DNA of 64,000 nucleotides. It comes from Roseomonas xinghualingensis (GTDB lineage Bacteria; Pseudomonadota; Alphaproteobacteria; Acetobacterales; Acetobacteraceae). Position 1 is the stretch's first letter. Every line of letters starts with the position of its first letter. The notes beneath the pieces were generated by a model that saw only the letters and a list, made by a program, of their open reading frames with translations, made no database searches and was not told the origin of the DNA. This document shows positions 56,987 to 64,000 of this stretch, piece by piece. Made by a program: the position numbers and the translations under genes. The DNA lies in NCBI RefSeq assembly GCF_025791835.1, contig NZ_JAOXLP010000009.1, positions 88,842 through 152,841 on the forward strand. The letters run 5' to 3'.

Positions 56987-57210
56987 TCCTGCGGGCCACC
57001 GGTAACGATCAGGGCTTCCCGCCCGTCCACTCGCAGGATCACAGCCCGGCGGCGCGTGTCGATCGGCGTTGTTTCCACTATGCGGATCCGGCGTGGGCCG
57101 GAGGTGGCGAGGCCGCCACGGCGTGCCAGGCGCGCGACGAGCCAGAGCAGGCCCAGCACCAGTGCCAGGGCACCGGCGGCGGTGCTCCATTGGGCTGCTC
57201 CTCCGGTCAT
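56965..57210 (-). CDS. fliO: FliO-like flagellar export protein
   Basis: The 81-residue protein has one membrane helix (about 10-28, STAAGALALVLGLLWLVARL) and a short cytoplasmic tail with RRIRIVETTPIDTRRRAVILRVDGREALIVTGG, the classical FliO pattern. FliO helps assemble FliP. It overlaps fliP by about 20 bases, supporting the pairing. The small size is typical for the family. Confidence 0.85.
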   Translation of the reverse strand: MTGGAAQWSTAAGALALVLGLLWLVARLARRGGLATSGPRRIRIVETTPIDTRRRAVILRVDGREALIVTGGPQDCFIGWL

Positions 57211-57222
57211 GGGCAGGCGGGC

Positions 57223-57474
57223 TCATTCACGGGGCGTGGAGATCTGGGCATGCAGTTCCTCCACCTTCGTCAGCAGGCCGGAAAGGGCGGGGCGCATGGC
57301 GCGGCCTTGTTCCGGCGACAGGGCTGCCGTGGCGTCGCAGATGGTCGCGACCTCCTGGTCCAGCCCATGAAGGTCGAGGCTCCGTCCTGAACGGAGGAGG
57401 ATCCCGGCGAGACTCAGCACACCATCGAGTTCACCGACAGCGGCGAGAACGGCATTTTGCGGCGTGCTCGTCAT
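57223..57474 (-). CDS. Small helical protein of the flagellar cluster, unknown function
   Basis: The 83-residue, soluble, all-helical protein (LAAVGELDGVLSLAGILL, EQGRAMRPALSGLLTKVEEL) has no named family that I recognise. It lies 12 bases before fliO on the same strand. Size and helical nature could suit a flagellar chaperone such as FlgN- or FliT-like proteins, but no motif proves it. The ATG at 57474 is chosen because the frame upstream enters the divergent promoter region. Confidence 0.6.
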   Translation of the reverse strand: MTSTPQNAVLAAVGELDGVLSLAGILLRSGRSLDLHGLDQEVATICDATAALSPEQGRAMRPALSGLLTKVEELHAQISTPRE

Positions 57475-57556
57475 GCGGCGAGATTGCCGCGCTCGTCCTG
57501 CCAATCGGTTAACAGCGCGCGTCATGCGATTGAGGATCGATTAGGGAATCGGACGG

Positions 57557-57970
57557 ATGATGCCGGGCATGGATCGCCCGAGCCTGGCTGCCCGCAACCC
57601 GCTGGACCTAGCCGAAAGCCGCCTGCGCTGGTTGGACCGGCGACAGGAGGTGCTGGCACGCAACATCTCCAACGCCGATACGCCGGGCTACCGGGCGCGG
57701 GACATCACGCCGTTCACCGAGCATCTGTCGCGCCTTGGTGGAGCGGAGAGGCTTGCGCGGACCGATGCGCGGCATTTCACGCCGGTGGGTGGGAATGCAC
57801 CGCGCGCGAAGGTGGATCGCGCGGCGGAGGTCACGCCGGACGGCAATGCCGTCTCGCTGGATGATCAGGCGCTGAAGGTGGCGGACACGGATTCGGCGCA
57901 TGCGCTGGCGATGGGGCTGTACCGTCGCTGGACGGGGATGTTTCGCACGGCACTCGGGCGGAATGGCTAA
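57557..57970 (+). CDS. flgB: Flagellar proximal rod protein FlgB
   Basis: FlgB is a proximal rod subunit. The 137-residue protein has LAESRLRWLDRRQEVLARNISNADTPGYRARDITPF and a C-terminal helix ALAMGLYRRWTGMFRTALGRNG. It heads the co-directional operon flgB-flgC-fliE-fliQ-fliR-flhB-cckA. Start ATG 57557; a second ATG follows at once. Confidence 0.94.
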   Translation: MMPGMDRPSLAARNPLDLAESRLRWLDRRQEVLARNISNADTPGYRARDITPFTEHLSRLGGAERLARTDARHFTPVGGNAPRAKVDRAAEVTPDGNAVSLDDQALKVADTDSAHALAMGLYRRWTGMFRTALGRNG

Positions 57971-57985
57971 CAGGAGGAGGGTCGG

Positions 57986-58393
57986 ATGGAACTGGATAAG
58001 GCGCTCCGGATCTCGGCGGCGGGAATGGCCGCACAGTCCACACGGTTGCGCGTGGTGGCGGAGAATCTGGCCAATCGCGACAGCACGGGAGAGAGCCCGG
58101 GCGCGGATCCCTATCGCCGGCGCGTGGTCAGCTTCGCCAATCGTGTGGATCGCGCGGCGGGCGCGCAAACGGTGAGCGTTTCGCGCATCGGTGAAGCGCC
58201 CGGTGAGTTCCCGCGCCATTACGATCCCGCGCATCCGGCAGCGGATGCGCAGGGCTATGTGAAGGCACCGAATGTCGACAGCCTGATCGAGGTGATGGAC
58301 ATGCGAGAGGCGCAACGTTCCTACAACGCCAATCTTTCAGTGCTGGAAACCACACGCGGGATGCTGACGCGCGCGATCGAGGCGTTGCGCTGA
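57986..58393 (+). CDS. flgC: Flagellar proximal rod protein FlgC
   Basis: The 135-residue FlgC has the N-terminal rod motif SAAGMAAQSTRLRVVAENLANRDSTGESPGADPYRRRVV and the C-terminal GYVKAPNVDSLIEVMDMREAQRSYNANLSVLETT. A strong GGAGGAG site precedes it and its stop overlaps fliE (TGATG). Confidence 0.96.
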   Translation: MELDKALRISAAGMAAQSTRLRVVAENLANRDSTGESPGADPYRRRVVSFANRVDRAAGAQTVSVSRIGEAPGEFPRHYDPAHPAADAQGYVKAPNVDSLIEVMDMREAQRSYNANLSVLETTRGMLTRAIEALR

Positions 58394-58689
58394 TGCCTGC
58401 GCCCATCGGCGCGGCGGTTGCCGCTTATCGCAGTGCGGTGGCGCCACAGGGGGCGAGTGTCGCCGATGCGGCGCAGGGTTTCGGTGGCGCGCTGAAGCGC
58501 GCCATGGAGGGCGCGGTTGAAGCCGGGCGGCAGGCGGACGCGGCCAGCACGGGCGCGCTGATGGGCACGGTGAGCGTGACCGACACGGTGCTCGCGATCA
58601 GCCGCGCGGAAATGGCGTTGCAGACCGCGGTGGCGGTGCGGGACCGGGTGGTGGCCGCCTATCAGGATGTCATGCGGATGCCGATCTGA
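58393..58689 (+). CDS. fliE: Flagellar hook-basal body protein FliE
   Basis: The 98-residue FliE links the MS ring to the rod. The C-terminal segment TVSVTDTVLAISRAEMALQTAVAVRDRVVAAYQDVMRMPI is the family signature. Start overlaps flgC, and fliQ follows after 19 bases. Confidence 0.95.
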   Translation: MPAPIGAAVAAYRSAVAPQGASVADAAQGFGGALKRAMEGAVEAGRQADAASTGALMGTVSVTDTVLAISRAEMALQTAVAVRDRVVAAYQDVMRMPI

Positions 58690-58708
58690 CGGCGCGTGGA
58701 GGCGGCTG

Positions 58709-58984
58709 ATGGGAACGGAACTCGTCGCGCAATCCATGCGTGATGCGCTGTGGGTCTGCCTGCAGACCGGGGCGCCGCTGTTGATGGCGCTGCTGGTGGT
58801 TGGGCTGGTGATCTCCGTGCTTCAGGCCCTGACGCAGATCCAGGAGGCTTCGCTGGCCTTCCTGCCGAAGCTGGCGGTGGCGGGCGGGATGCTGTTGCTG
58901 CTCGGGCCCTTCATGGCGGGGGTGATGCAGGGCTGGACTGTTACCCTGTTTGAGCGGGCTGTCATGATTGGCGGGCTGCCGTGA
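58709..58984 (+). CDS. fliQ: Flagellar export gate protein FliQ
   Basis: The 91-residue protein has two membrane helices (LLMALLVVGLVISVLQALTQ and LAVAGGMLLLLGPFMAGVM) around the conserved IQEASLAFLPK loop, exactly the FliQ layout. ATG 58709 has GTGGAGG before it. The stop overlaps the fliR GTG. Confidence 0.95.
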   Translation: MGTELVAQSMRDALWVCLQTGAPLLMALLVVGLVISVLQALTQIQEASLAFLPKLAVAGGMLLLLGPFMAGVMQGWTVTLFERAVMIGGLP

Positions 58985-59757
58985 CGGAAGCCGCTTTCAT
59001 CAGCGCGCTGCCGGCACTTGCCTTCCAGGCGGTGCTGGTGCTGGCGCGGATGGGGGCGGCGGTGATGATCCTGCCGGGATTGGGGGAGCAGGACGTTCCT
59101 GCCCTCGTTCGGCTCGCCGTGGCGCTGGGATTGGTGCCGCTGTTGCTGCCGGTACTGGCGCCGGGCCTGCCGGAGGCGCCGGACTCGGGTGGCGAGACAC
59201 TGCGCCTGGTGGCGCTGGAGCTGGCGGTTGGGCTGTGGATCGGCGGGTTGGCGCGGCTGCTGGCGCTGGCGCTGTCGGTGGCTTTGCAGGCGGGGGCGTC
59301 ACTGCTGGGGCTAGCGGCCCTGCTGGTGCCGGATCCGGCGCTGGGGGGCGGAGCTTCGGCCCTGGGGCGTTTGGGAACGCTGGCGGTAGCGGTGTTGGTG
59401 CTGTCCAGCGGGTTGCATGCACTGCCTCTTCGGGCCCTGGCCGAATCTTACACGCTGATGCCGCCCGGATCGCCCTGGCCGGCAGGTGCGGCGGCGGAGG
59501 AAATGGCCGAGGCTGGCGGGGCGATGCTGGCTTTGGCGCTGCAGCTGGCCGGGCCTTTCCTGGTGGCGGCGGTGGTGATCAATCTGGCGATGGCCCTGGT
59601 GGCACGGGTGGCGCCCTCGGTGCAGGTCTTTTTCGTGGCGGCGCCGGGGCAGATCCTTGCGGGGCTGGCGCTGCTGGCCTTGCTGGCGCCGACGATGCTG
59701 GAACTGTTCCGGCAGGCCCTGGAGGCCGGCTGGGCCTCCTTGCCGGGTTTGCGGTGA
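58981..59757 (+). CDS. fliR: Flagellar export gate protein FliR
   Basis: FliR completes the FliPQR gate. The 258-residue protein has about six membrane helices and the FliR landmarks ARMGAAVMILPGLGEQDVPALVRLAVALGL and LALQLAGPFLVAAVVINLAMALVARVAPSVQVFFV. GTG start overlaps fliQ (GTGA). flhB follows after three bases. Confidence 0.95.
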   Translation: MTEAAFISALPALAFQAVLVLARMGAAVMILPGLGEQDVPALVRLAVALGLVPLLLPVLAPGLPEAPDSGGETLRLVALELAVGLWIGGLARLLALALSVALQAGASLLGLAALLVPDPALGGGASALGRLGTLAVAVLVLSSGLHALPLRALAESYTLMPPGSPWPAGAAAEEMAEAGGAMLALALQLAGPFLVAAVVINLAMALVARVAPSVQVFFVAAPGQILAGLALLALLAPTMLELFRQALEAGWASLPGLR

Positions 59758-59760
59758 GCC

Positions 59761-60816
59761 ATGGCAGAGGAGAACGGCCAGGACGCGGAGGACCGGACAG
59801 AAGCCCCCAGCACCAGGCGGCTGGAGAAGGCGCGGGAGGAAGGACAGGTTGCGAACTCGCGCGAGGCCTCGGGCTTCGTGGCGCTGTTGCTGGCGGTGCT
59901 GGCGGCAGGAATGGCACTGCCTTCCATGGGGCGGGATCTGCTTCGGGCCCTGCGAGGCATTCTGGAGCGCGGGCATGAATTGTCGGTGGAGCGGGCGCTG
60001 GAGGTGCTGATGCCCTCGGCGCTGGTGTTGCTGCCGGTGCTGGGGGCTGCGGCCCTCGGGGCGGTGGCGACGACGCTGTTGCAGACGCGCGGGTTGGTTT
60101 CCGCGAAGGGGTTGGCGCCGCAGCTTTCGCGGCTGTCGCCGATGGCGGGGGTGAAGCGGATCCTGGGAGTGGAGGCGCTCACCGAGTTCCTGAAGACGCT
60201 GCTGAAGATCGGGCTGGTGGGCGGCGCCATCTGGCATGCGGGCGGGGCGCCCGCACTGCTGGAAGCGGTGATGCACCAGCCCGCGGCGGCGCTGCTTGGC
60301 GTGGTGGCGGAGCAGGGAATGCGGCTGATGGCAGCGACGCTGGCGGCCTTCGCCTTGCTGGCGGCTGCAGATCTGTTCCTCGTGCGCTTCCGCCATCTGC
60401 GGCGCCTGCGGATGAGCCGGCAGGACATGAAGGAGGAAGCGAAGGACACGGATGGCGATCCGCATGTGAAGGCGAAGCAGCGTGCCATACGGCAGCAGAA
60501 GGCACGGCAGCGCATGCTGGCGGCGGTGCCGAAGGCGGCGGTGGTGATCACCAACCCGACGCATTACGCGGTGGCGCTGGGTTACGAGGACGGATCGGCC
60601 GAGGCGCCGAAGATCCTGGCCAAGGGCGCGGATGAGGTGGCGGCGCGGATCCGCGAGGCGGCGCGGGAGGCGGGCGTGCCGCTGGTCTCCAATCCGCCGC
60701 TGGCGCGGGCGCTGTTCCGGCTGGAGGTGGATACGGAAATCCCGGCCGAGCATTACCAGGCGGTGGCGGAAATTATCGCCTTCATCTGGCGTGCACGGGC
60801 GCGGCCGCCGGCGTGA
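59761..60816 (+). CDS. flhB: Flagellar export switch protein FlhB
   Basis: FlhB controls the hook-to-filament export switch. The 351-residue protein starts with EDRTEAPSTRRLEKAREEGQVANSREASGF, has four membrane helices (about 35-215) and a cytoplasmic domain with the autocleavage site NPTH (Asn265-Pro266) in VVITNPTHYAVALGYE. The stop overlaps the GTG of the cckA-like kinase. Confidence 0.97.
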   Translation: MAEENGQDAEDRTEAPSTRRLEKAREEGQVANSREASGFVALLLAVLAAGMALPSMGRDLLRALRGILERGHELSVERALEVLMPSALVLLPVLGAAALGAVATTLLQTRGLVSAKGLAPQLSRLSPMAGVKRILGVEALTEFLKTLLKIGLVGGAIWHAGGAPALLEAVMHQPAAALLGVVAEQGMRLMAATLAAFALLAAADLFLVRFRHLRRLRMSRQDMKEEAKDTDGDPHVKAKQRAIRQQKARQRMLAAVPKAAVVITNPTHYAVALGYEDGSAEAPKILAKGADEVAARIREAAREAGVPLVSNPPLARALFRLEVDTEIPAEHYQAVAEIIAFIWRARARPPA

Positions 60817-62381
60817 TGGCGCGTCATCCCATGATGGACCTTCCCCTGTTGCGGGCTAGGCTGCGATCCATGACGGAAAGCGGATGGCAGGGGCTGGGGC
60901 TGCCCGCCTTCGGGGGGCTGTCGACGGAGGAGGAGCCAGAGCTGCTCGCGCTGCTCGATGGGCTGCCTTGCGGCGGTGCTCTGCTGGGGCGGGATGGCTT
61001 GCTGCTACGGGTTAACCCGGGATTGCGAGAGTTGGTGGGGCCGTCCCTGCCTTTGCGTATGGGGCTGCCGGTTTCGGCCCTGGTCCAGCCGGGTATGCGG
61101 GAGGCGGTGCAGGCTTGGCTTGCCAGCGGAGGCCCGGTTCCGCTGGAGGCCGCTCTCGCGGCGCCGGAGGGGCAGTTGCCGGTGCTGGCCCTGTTGCGGT
61201 TGGTGCCGCTGCCCAGGGGACGTCGCGCCTTGCTGGTAGAGGATCTGTCGGAGCGGACCCGGCGCCGGGAGGAGGCGGAAGCGGGGGAGAGGCTGCGCGC
61301 CGTCGGGCAGCTGGCCGGTGGCATCGCGCATGACGTCAACAACCTGCTCTCGATCATCCTGGGGGCGATGGACCAAGCGGCGGAACGGGCCCCGGAAGTG
61401 ACGGAAGAGCTGCAGCCGGCGCGGGATGCGGCCTCGCGCGGGGCAGCGTTGGTGCGGCGATTGCTGGCCTTCGCGCGGCGGCAGAAGCTGGAGCCCCGGG
61501 TGATCGACCTGGATGAGACGGTTTCCGCCCTGGCGGTCATGCTGCGAAGCCTGCTGGGGCCGCGGATTATGCTGGAACTGCGGCCGGGCGCGCTGGGGCG
61601 GCGCGTGCGGGTGGATCCGGTGCAGCTGGATCAGGTGCTGCTGAATTTGGCGACCAACGCGCGGGACGCCATGGCGGGGGAGGGGCGGCTGACCATCGTC
61701 ACCGACAGTGCCGTGGCGCTGCGCGAGGAGCCTGGGGTGCCGGATATACTGCCGCCGGGGCGATGGGCGGTGTTGGAGGTGGTGGACACCGGGCCTGGGA
61801 TTCCGGCGGAAATGCTGCCACGGATATTCGAACCCTTTTTCACCACGCGCGGGCCCCAGGGCGGCACGGGGCTGGGGCTGGCGACGGTACATGGCATCGT
61901 GCGGCAGTCCGGCGGTGCATTGCAGGCCGAGAGCCGGCCAGGGATGACGCGGTTCCGCATCCACCTTCCCCGATACGAAGGTGAGATGACCGCCGAGCGG
62001 CCAGTCACGCCAGGGGCGGTGGGGGCCGCGCGGCATGTGCTGCTGGTGGATGACGAGGCACCGCTGCGGCGGCTGGCTGCGGTGGCGCTGGAGCGCGCGG
62101 GGCATCGGGTAACCCAGGCGGAGGATGGCGATTCGGCGTTGGAGTTGATCGAGGGAGGGCTGGAGCCGGGCGTCCTGGTCTCCGACATCTCTATGCCGGG
62201 GATGGACGGGGTGGCGCTCGCGCGGGCGGCGCGGCAGCATCGGCCCAGCCTGCCGGTGGTGCTGATGAGCGGCTATGCGGAGGCAGCCCTGGAGATTTCG
62301 CTGGAGGGGGACGGTATTGTTTTCCTGCCCAAACCCTACCGCCCCGGAGAGCTGGTCGATGTGGTGTCGGCGCTGCCCTGA
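60813..62381 (+). CDS. cckA: Hybrid histidine kinase/response regulator, CckA-like, lacking membrane segments
   Basis: CckA is the hybrid kinase that feeds the ChpT-CtrA/CpdR phosphorelay in alphaproteobacteria. This 522-residue protein has one short PAS-like domain (about 40-150), a DHp with H-box GQLAGGIAHDVNNLLSII (His173), a catalytic domain with NLATNARDAM and VVDTGPGIPAEMLPRIFEPFFTT, and a receiver with LLVDDEAPLR, SDISMPGMDG and FLPKPYRP. Sequence around the His and the position between flhB and recA match CckA. Unlike Caulobacter CckA it has no N-terminal transmembrane helices and only one PAS. GTG start overlaps flhB (GTGA). Confidence 0.82.
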   Translation: MMARHPMMDLPLLRARLRSMTESGWQGLGLPAFGGLSTEEEPELLALLDGLPCGGALLGRDGLLLRVNPGLRELVGPSLPLRMGLPVSALVQPGMREAVQAWLASGGPVPLEAALAAPEGQLPVLALLRLVPLPRGRRALLVEDLSERTRRREEAEAGERLRAVGQLAGGIAHDVNNLLSIILGAMDQAAERAPEVTEELQPARDAASRGAALVRRLLAFARRQKLEPRVIDLDETVSALAVMLRSLLGPRIMLELRPGALGRRVRVDPVQLDQVLLNLATNARDAMAGEGRLTIVTDSAVALREEPGVPDILPPGRWAVLEVVDTGPGIPAEMLPRIFEPFFTTRGPQGGTGLGLATVHGIVRQSGGALQAESRPGMTRFRIHLPRYEGEMTAERPVTPGAVGAARHVLLVDDEAPLRRLAAVALERAGHRVTQAEDGDSALELIEGGLEPGVLVSDISMPGMDGVALARAARQHRPSLPVVLMSGYAEAALEISLEGDGIVFLPKPYRPGELVDVVSALP

Positions 62382-62410
62382 GGCTATCTTCGACTTGATT
62401 TTCGGGCCGT

Positions 62411-62425
62411 GAACATAATATGAAC
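62411..62425 (+). promoter_or_regulatory. SOS (LexA) box of recA
   Basis: GAAC-ATAATAT-GAAC matches the alphaproteobacterial LexA site GAAC-N7-GAAC perfectly. The N7 spacer contains TAATAT, which can serve as the -10 box behind TTGATT (62395-62400), so LexA would block promoter access. It is about 140 bases before the recA ATG. Confidence 0.9.
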
Positions 62426-62562
62426 AGGCATGGCCGGAACGGCGTTCGGCGCTTGTGCGGGGACGCTACGGAAGGTTAACAAGGTTGTGAGGGCGAGGGC
62501 TGGAAGGCCCCTTCCTCAACCACCGGTGGCAAGCACCGGACGCCGCAAGGGGCATCTCCAGA

Positions 62563-63600
62563 ATGGAAAAGAACAAGGCTCTCGAAGCCGCCCTCAGCCA
62601 GATTGAGCGCTCCTTCGGGAAGGGCTCGATCATGCGCATGGGGGGAAAGCAGATCAACGAGGACGTGGAGGTCGTCTCCACCGGCTCGCTCGGTCTGGAC
62701 CTGGCGCTGGGGATCGGCGGGCTGCCCAAAGGGCGCGTGATCGAGATCTACGGGCCGGAGTCCTCGGGTAAGACAACGCTTGCCCTGCAGGCCGTGGCCG
62801 AGGCGCAGAAGAAGGGCGGCACCTGCGCCTTCATCGACGCCGAGCATGCGCTGGATCCCGGCTATGCCCGCAAGCTGGGCGTGGACGTGGACAACCTGCT
62901 GATCTCCCAGCCGGATGCCGGTGAGCAGGCGCTGGAGATCGCCGACACATTGGTGCGCTCAGGCGCGATCGACGTGCTGGTGATCGACTCCGTCGCGGCG
63001 CTGGTGCCGCGGGCCGAGCTCGAGGGCGAGATGGGCGACAGCCATGTCGGCCTGCATGCCCGCCTGATGTCCCAGGCGCTGCGCAAGCTGACCGGCTCCA
63101 TCGCGCGCTCCAACTGCATGATGATCTTCCTCAACCAGATCCGGTTGAAGATCGGCGTCATGTTCGGCAACCCGGAGACGACGACGGGCGGCAACGCGCT
63201 GAAGTTCTACGCCTCCATCCGCCTTGAGATCCGCCGGATCGGGCAGATCAAGGATCGCGAGGAGGTCACGGGCAACCAGACGCGCGTGAAGGTGGTGAAG
63301 AACAAGATGGCCCCGCCGTTCCGGCAGGTCGAGTTCGACATCATGTATGGCGAGGGCGTCTCCAAGGTCGGCGAGTTGCTTGACCTTGGGGTGAAGGCCG
63401 GGGTGGTCGAGAAATCGGGCGCCTGGTTCTCCTGCGACAGCCAGCGTATCGGCCAGGGGCGCGAGAACGCCAAGCAGTTCCTGCGCGACAACCCTGAGAT
63501 GGCCGATAGCATCGAGCAGCGCATCCGCGCCCAGGCGGGCGTGGTGGCCAATTCCATGATGGTCAGCGCCGATGCCGACGAGGCCGCCGCGGCGGAGTGA
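62563..63600 (+). CDS. recA: Recombinase RecA
   Basis: RecA forms filaments on single-stranded DNA, catalyses strand exchange and triggers LexA cleavage. The 345-residue protein has Walker [10 protein letters not shown] (64-72), [27 protein letters not shown], the L2 loop region [19 protein letters not shown] and an acidic C-terminus. A perfect LexA box lies in its promoter and a strong terminator follows. In this bacterial group alaS often follows recA but is not reached here. Confidence 0.99.
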   Translation: MEKNKALEAALSQIERSFGKGSIMRMGGKQINEDVEVVSTGSLGLDLALGIGGLPKGRVIEIYGPESSGKTTLALQAVAEAQKKGGTCAFIDAEHALDPGYARKLGVDVDNLLISQPDAGEQALEIADTLVRSGAIDVLVIDSVAALVPRAELEGEMGDSHVGLHARLMSQALRKLTGSIARSNCMMIFLNQIRLKIGVMFGNPETTTGGNALKFYASIRLEIRRIGQIKDREEVTGNQTRVKVVKNKMAPPFRQVEFDIMYGEGVSKVGELLDLGVKAGVVEKSGAWFSCDSQRIGQGRENAKQFLRDNPEMADSIEQRIRAQAGVVANSMMVSADADEAAAAE

Positions 63601-64000
63601 TCCGCATCCGGCCTGACCGGGCCGGAAACGACAGGAAGGGGGCTGCACCTCACCGGGGTGCGGCCCTTTTTTTGTTCGCTTTTTCTCCGGGCACTCGGTC
63701 CGCGATGCCGGATAGCGCGATTATCATTGTTTTGCCGTATCGGTGGGCGCCAGAGTTTCGATGCCGGCCCTGGCTGGCACCAATCAGAACAATCCGGAGG
63801 AACACGTCGTGAGCCCACGCATCGAACGGCCTCCAGCCCTCCTCCAGGCCCAGCGACCCCACGGAACGGCGAGCTAGGTGTGCAGTCCCGGGGAGTAGTG
63901 GTGCATCTTTGACCCGCGAGGGGGAGGATGCCCTATGGCAGGCGGTCTTCACGGTTCAGCCCGAACGACGCCGCGTGTTCGAGCCGAGCTCCAAGCGTCG
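63601..64000. other. 400-base region after recA without a supported gene
   Basis: The first 75 bases contain the recA terminator. Beyond it, short open frames on both strands have no family resemblance and no convincing SD. The region ends at the window edge, so a gene may start just outside. Confidence 0.5.
63640..63673 (+). terminator. Intrinsic terminator of recA
   Basis: GGGCTGCACC pairs with GGTGCGGCCC (one G-U pair) around a 7-base loop, followed by seven T, about 40 bases after the recA stop. Confidence 0.93.

Noticed and set aside
57485..57510. GG-N10-GC pair on the minus strand before the small flagellar ORF
   Set aside because: Spacing is right, but the TT before GC is missing and transcription would start about 3 bases from the ATG. 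Weak chance match.
63650..63952. Open frames on both strands after recA
   Set aside because: They cross the recA terminator, have atypical composition and no recognisable motif. Not reported as genes.

Overview
The window is GC-rich alphaproteobacterial chromosome. Several signs point to Rhodospirillales, most likely the Acetobacteraceae near Roseomonas. They are three Bug-type tripartite-tricarboxylate receptors, an lptC-lptA-lptB-rpoN-hpf operon, an Hsp20-DUF1150 pair, an FzlA-like GST, and the order flgB-flgC-fliE-fliQ-fliR-flhB-cckA-recA. The genus is inference; no rRNA is present. No CRISPR array, prophage or insertion sequence was seen.

Region 1 (1-10.8 kb) starts with the 3' part of an aldehyde dehydrogenase and a Bug receptor. 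It continues with def-fmt-truA (minus strand), an hsp20-DUF1150 pair behind a heat-shock-like promoter, the lptC-lptA-lptB-rpoN-hpf operon (minus strand) behind a near-consensus sigma-54 element, a short RNase D and tRNA-Leu(CAG).

Region 2 (10.9-24 kb) carries an NDUFA9-like Rossmann protein, gltD-gltB (glutamate synthase), an FzlA-like GST, a TPR protein, an SDR protein, a YpfJ-type zinc peptidase, an MlrC-type metallopeptidase, and two tandem small paralogues of unknown function in a less GC-rich pocket.

Region 3 (24-44.5 kb) is a metabolic and housekeeping mix. It holds an intracellular PHB depolymerase, a GST, two Bug receptors in tandem, an NdvA-type exporter, a CBS protein, purU, a MYG1-family protein, a coiled-coil protein, thrS, infC (apparently starting at CTG), and a GGDEF-EAL protein. 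A likely purine/ureide catabolic locus follows: an M20 carbamoyl-amide hydrolase divergent from a flavin monooxygenase-like protein coupled to uraH. An SRAP/YedK protein and CsbD close the region.

Region 4 (44.6-62.4 kb) is the flagellar-chemotaxis island. flgF-flgG-flgA-flgH (minus strand) lies behind a sigma-54 promoter. Divergent from it is fliL-fliM-DUF6468-motE-cheY-cheZ plus a 929-residue secreted TPR protein, nearly all joined by 4-base overlaps. speD-speE follow, then a convergent intergenic region with two long palindromic repeats. Next come a small ORF, fliO and fliP on the minus strand, divergent from flgB-flgC-fliE-fliQ-fliR-flhB-cckA. The last gene, recA, has a perfect alphaproteobacterial SOS box and a strong terminator.

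RpoN encoded in region 1 would recognise the sigma-54 sites at lptC and flgF. CckA at the end of the flagellar operon would place motility genes next to the CtrA phosphorelay and the SOS regulon.
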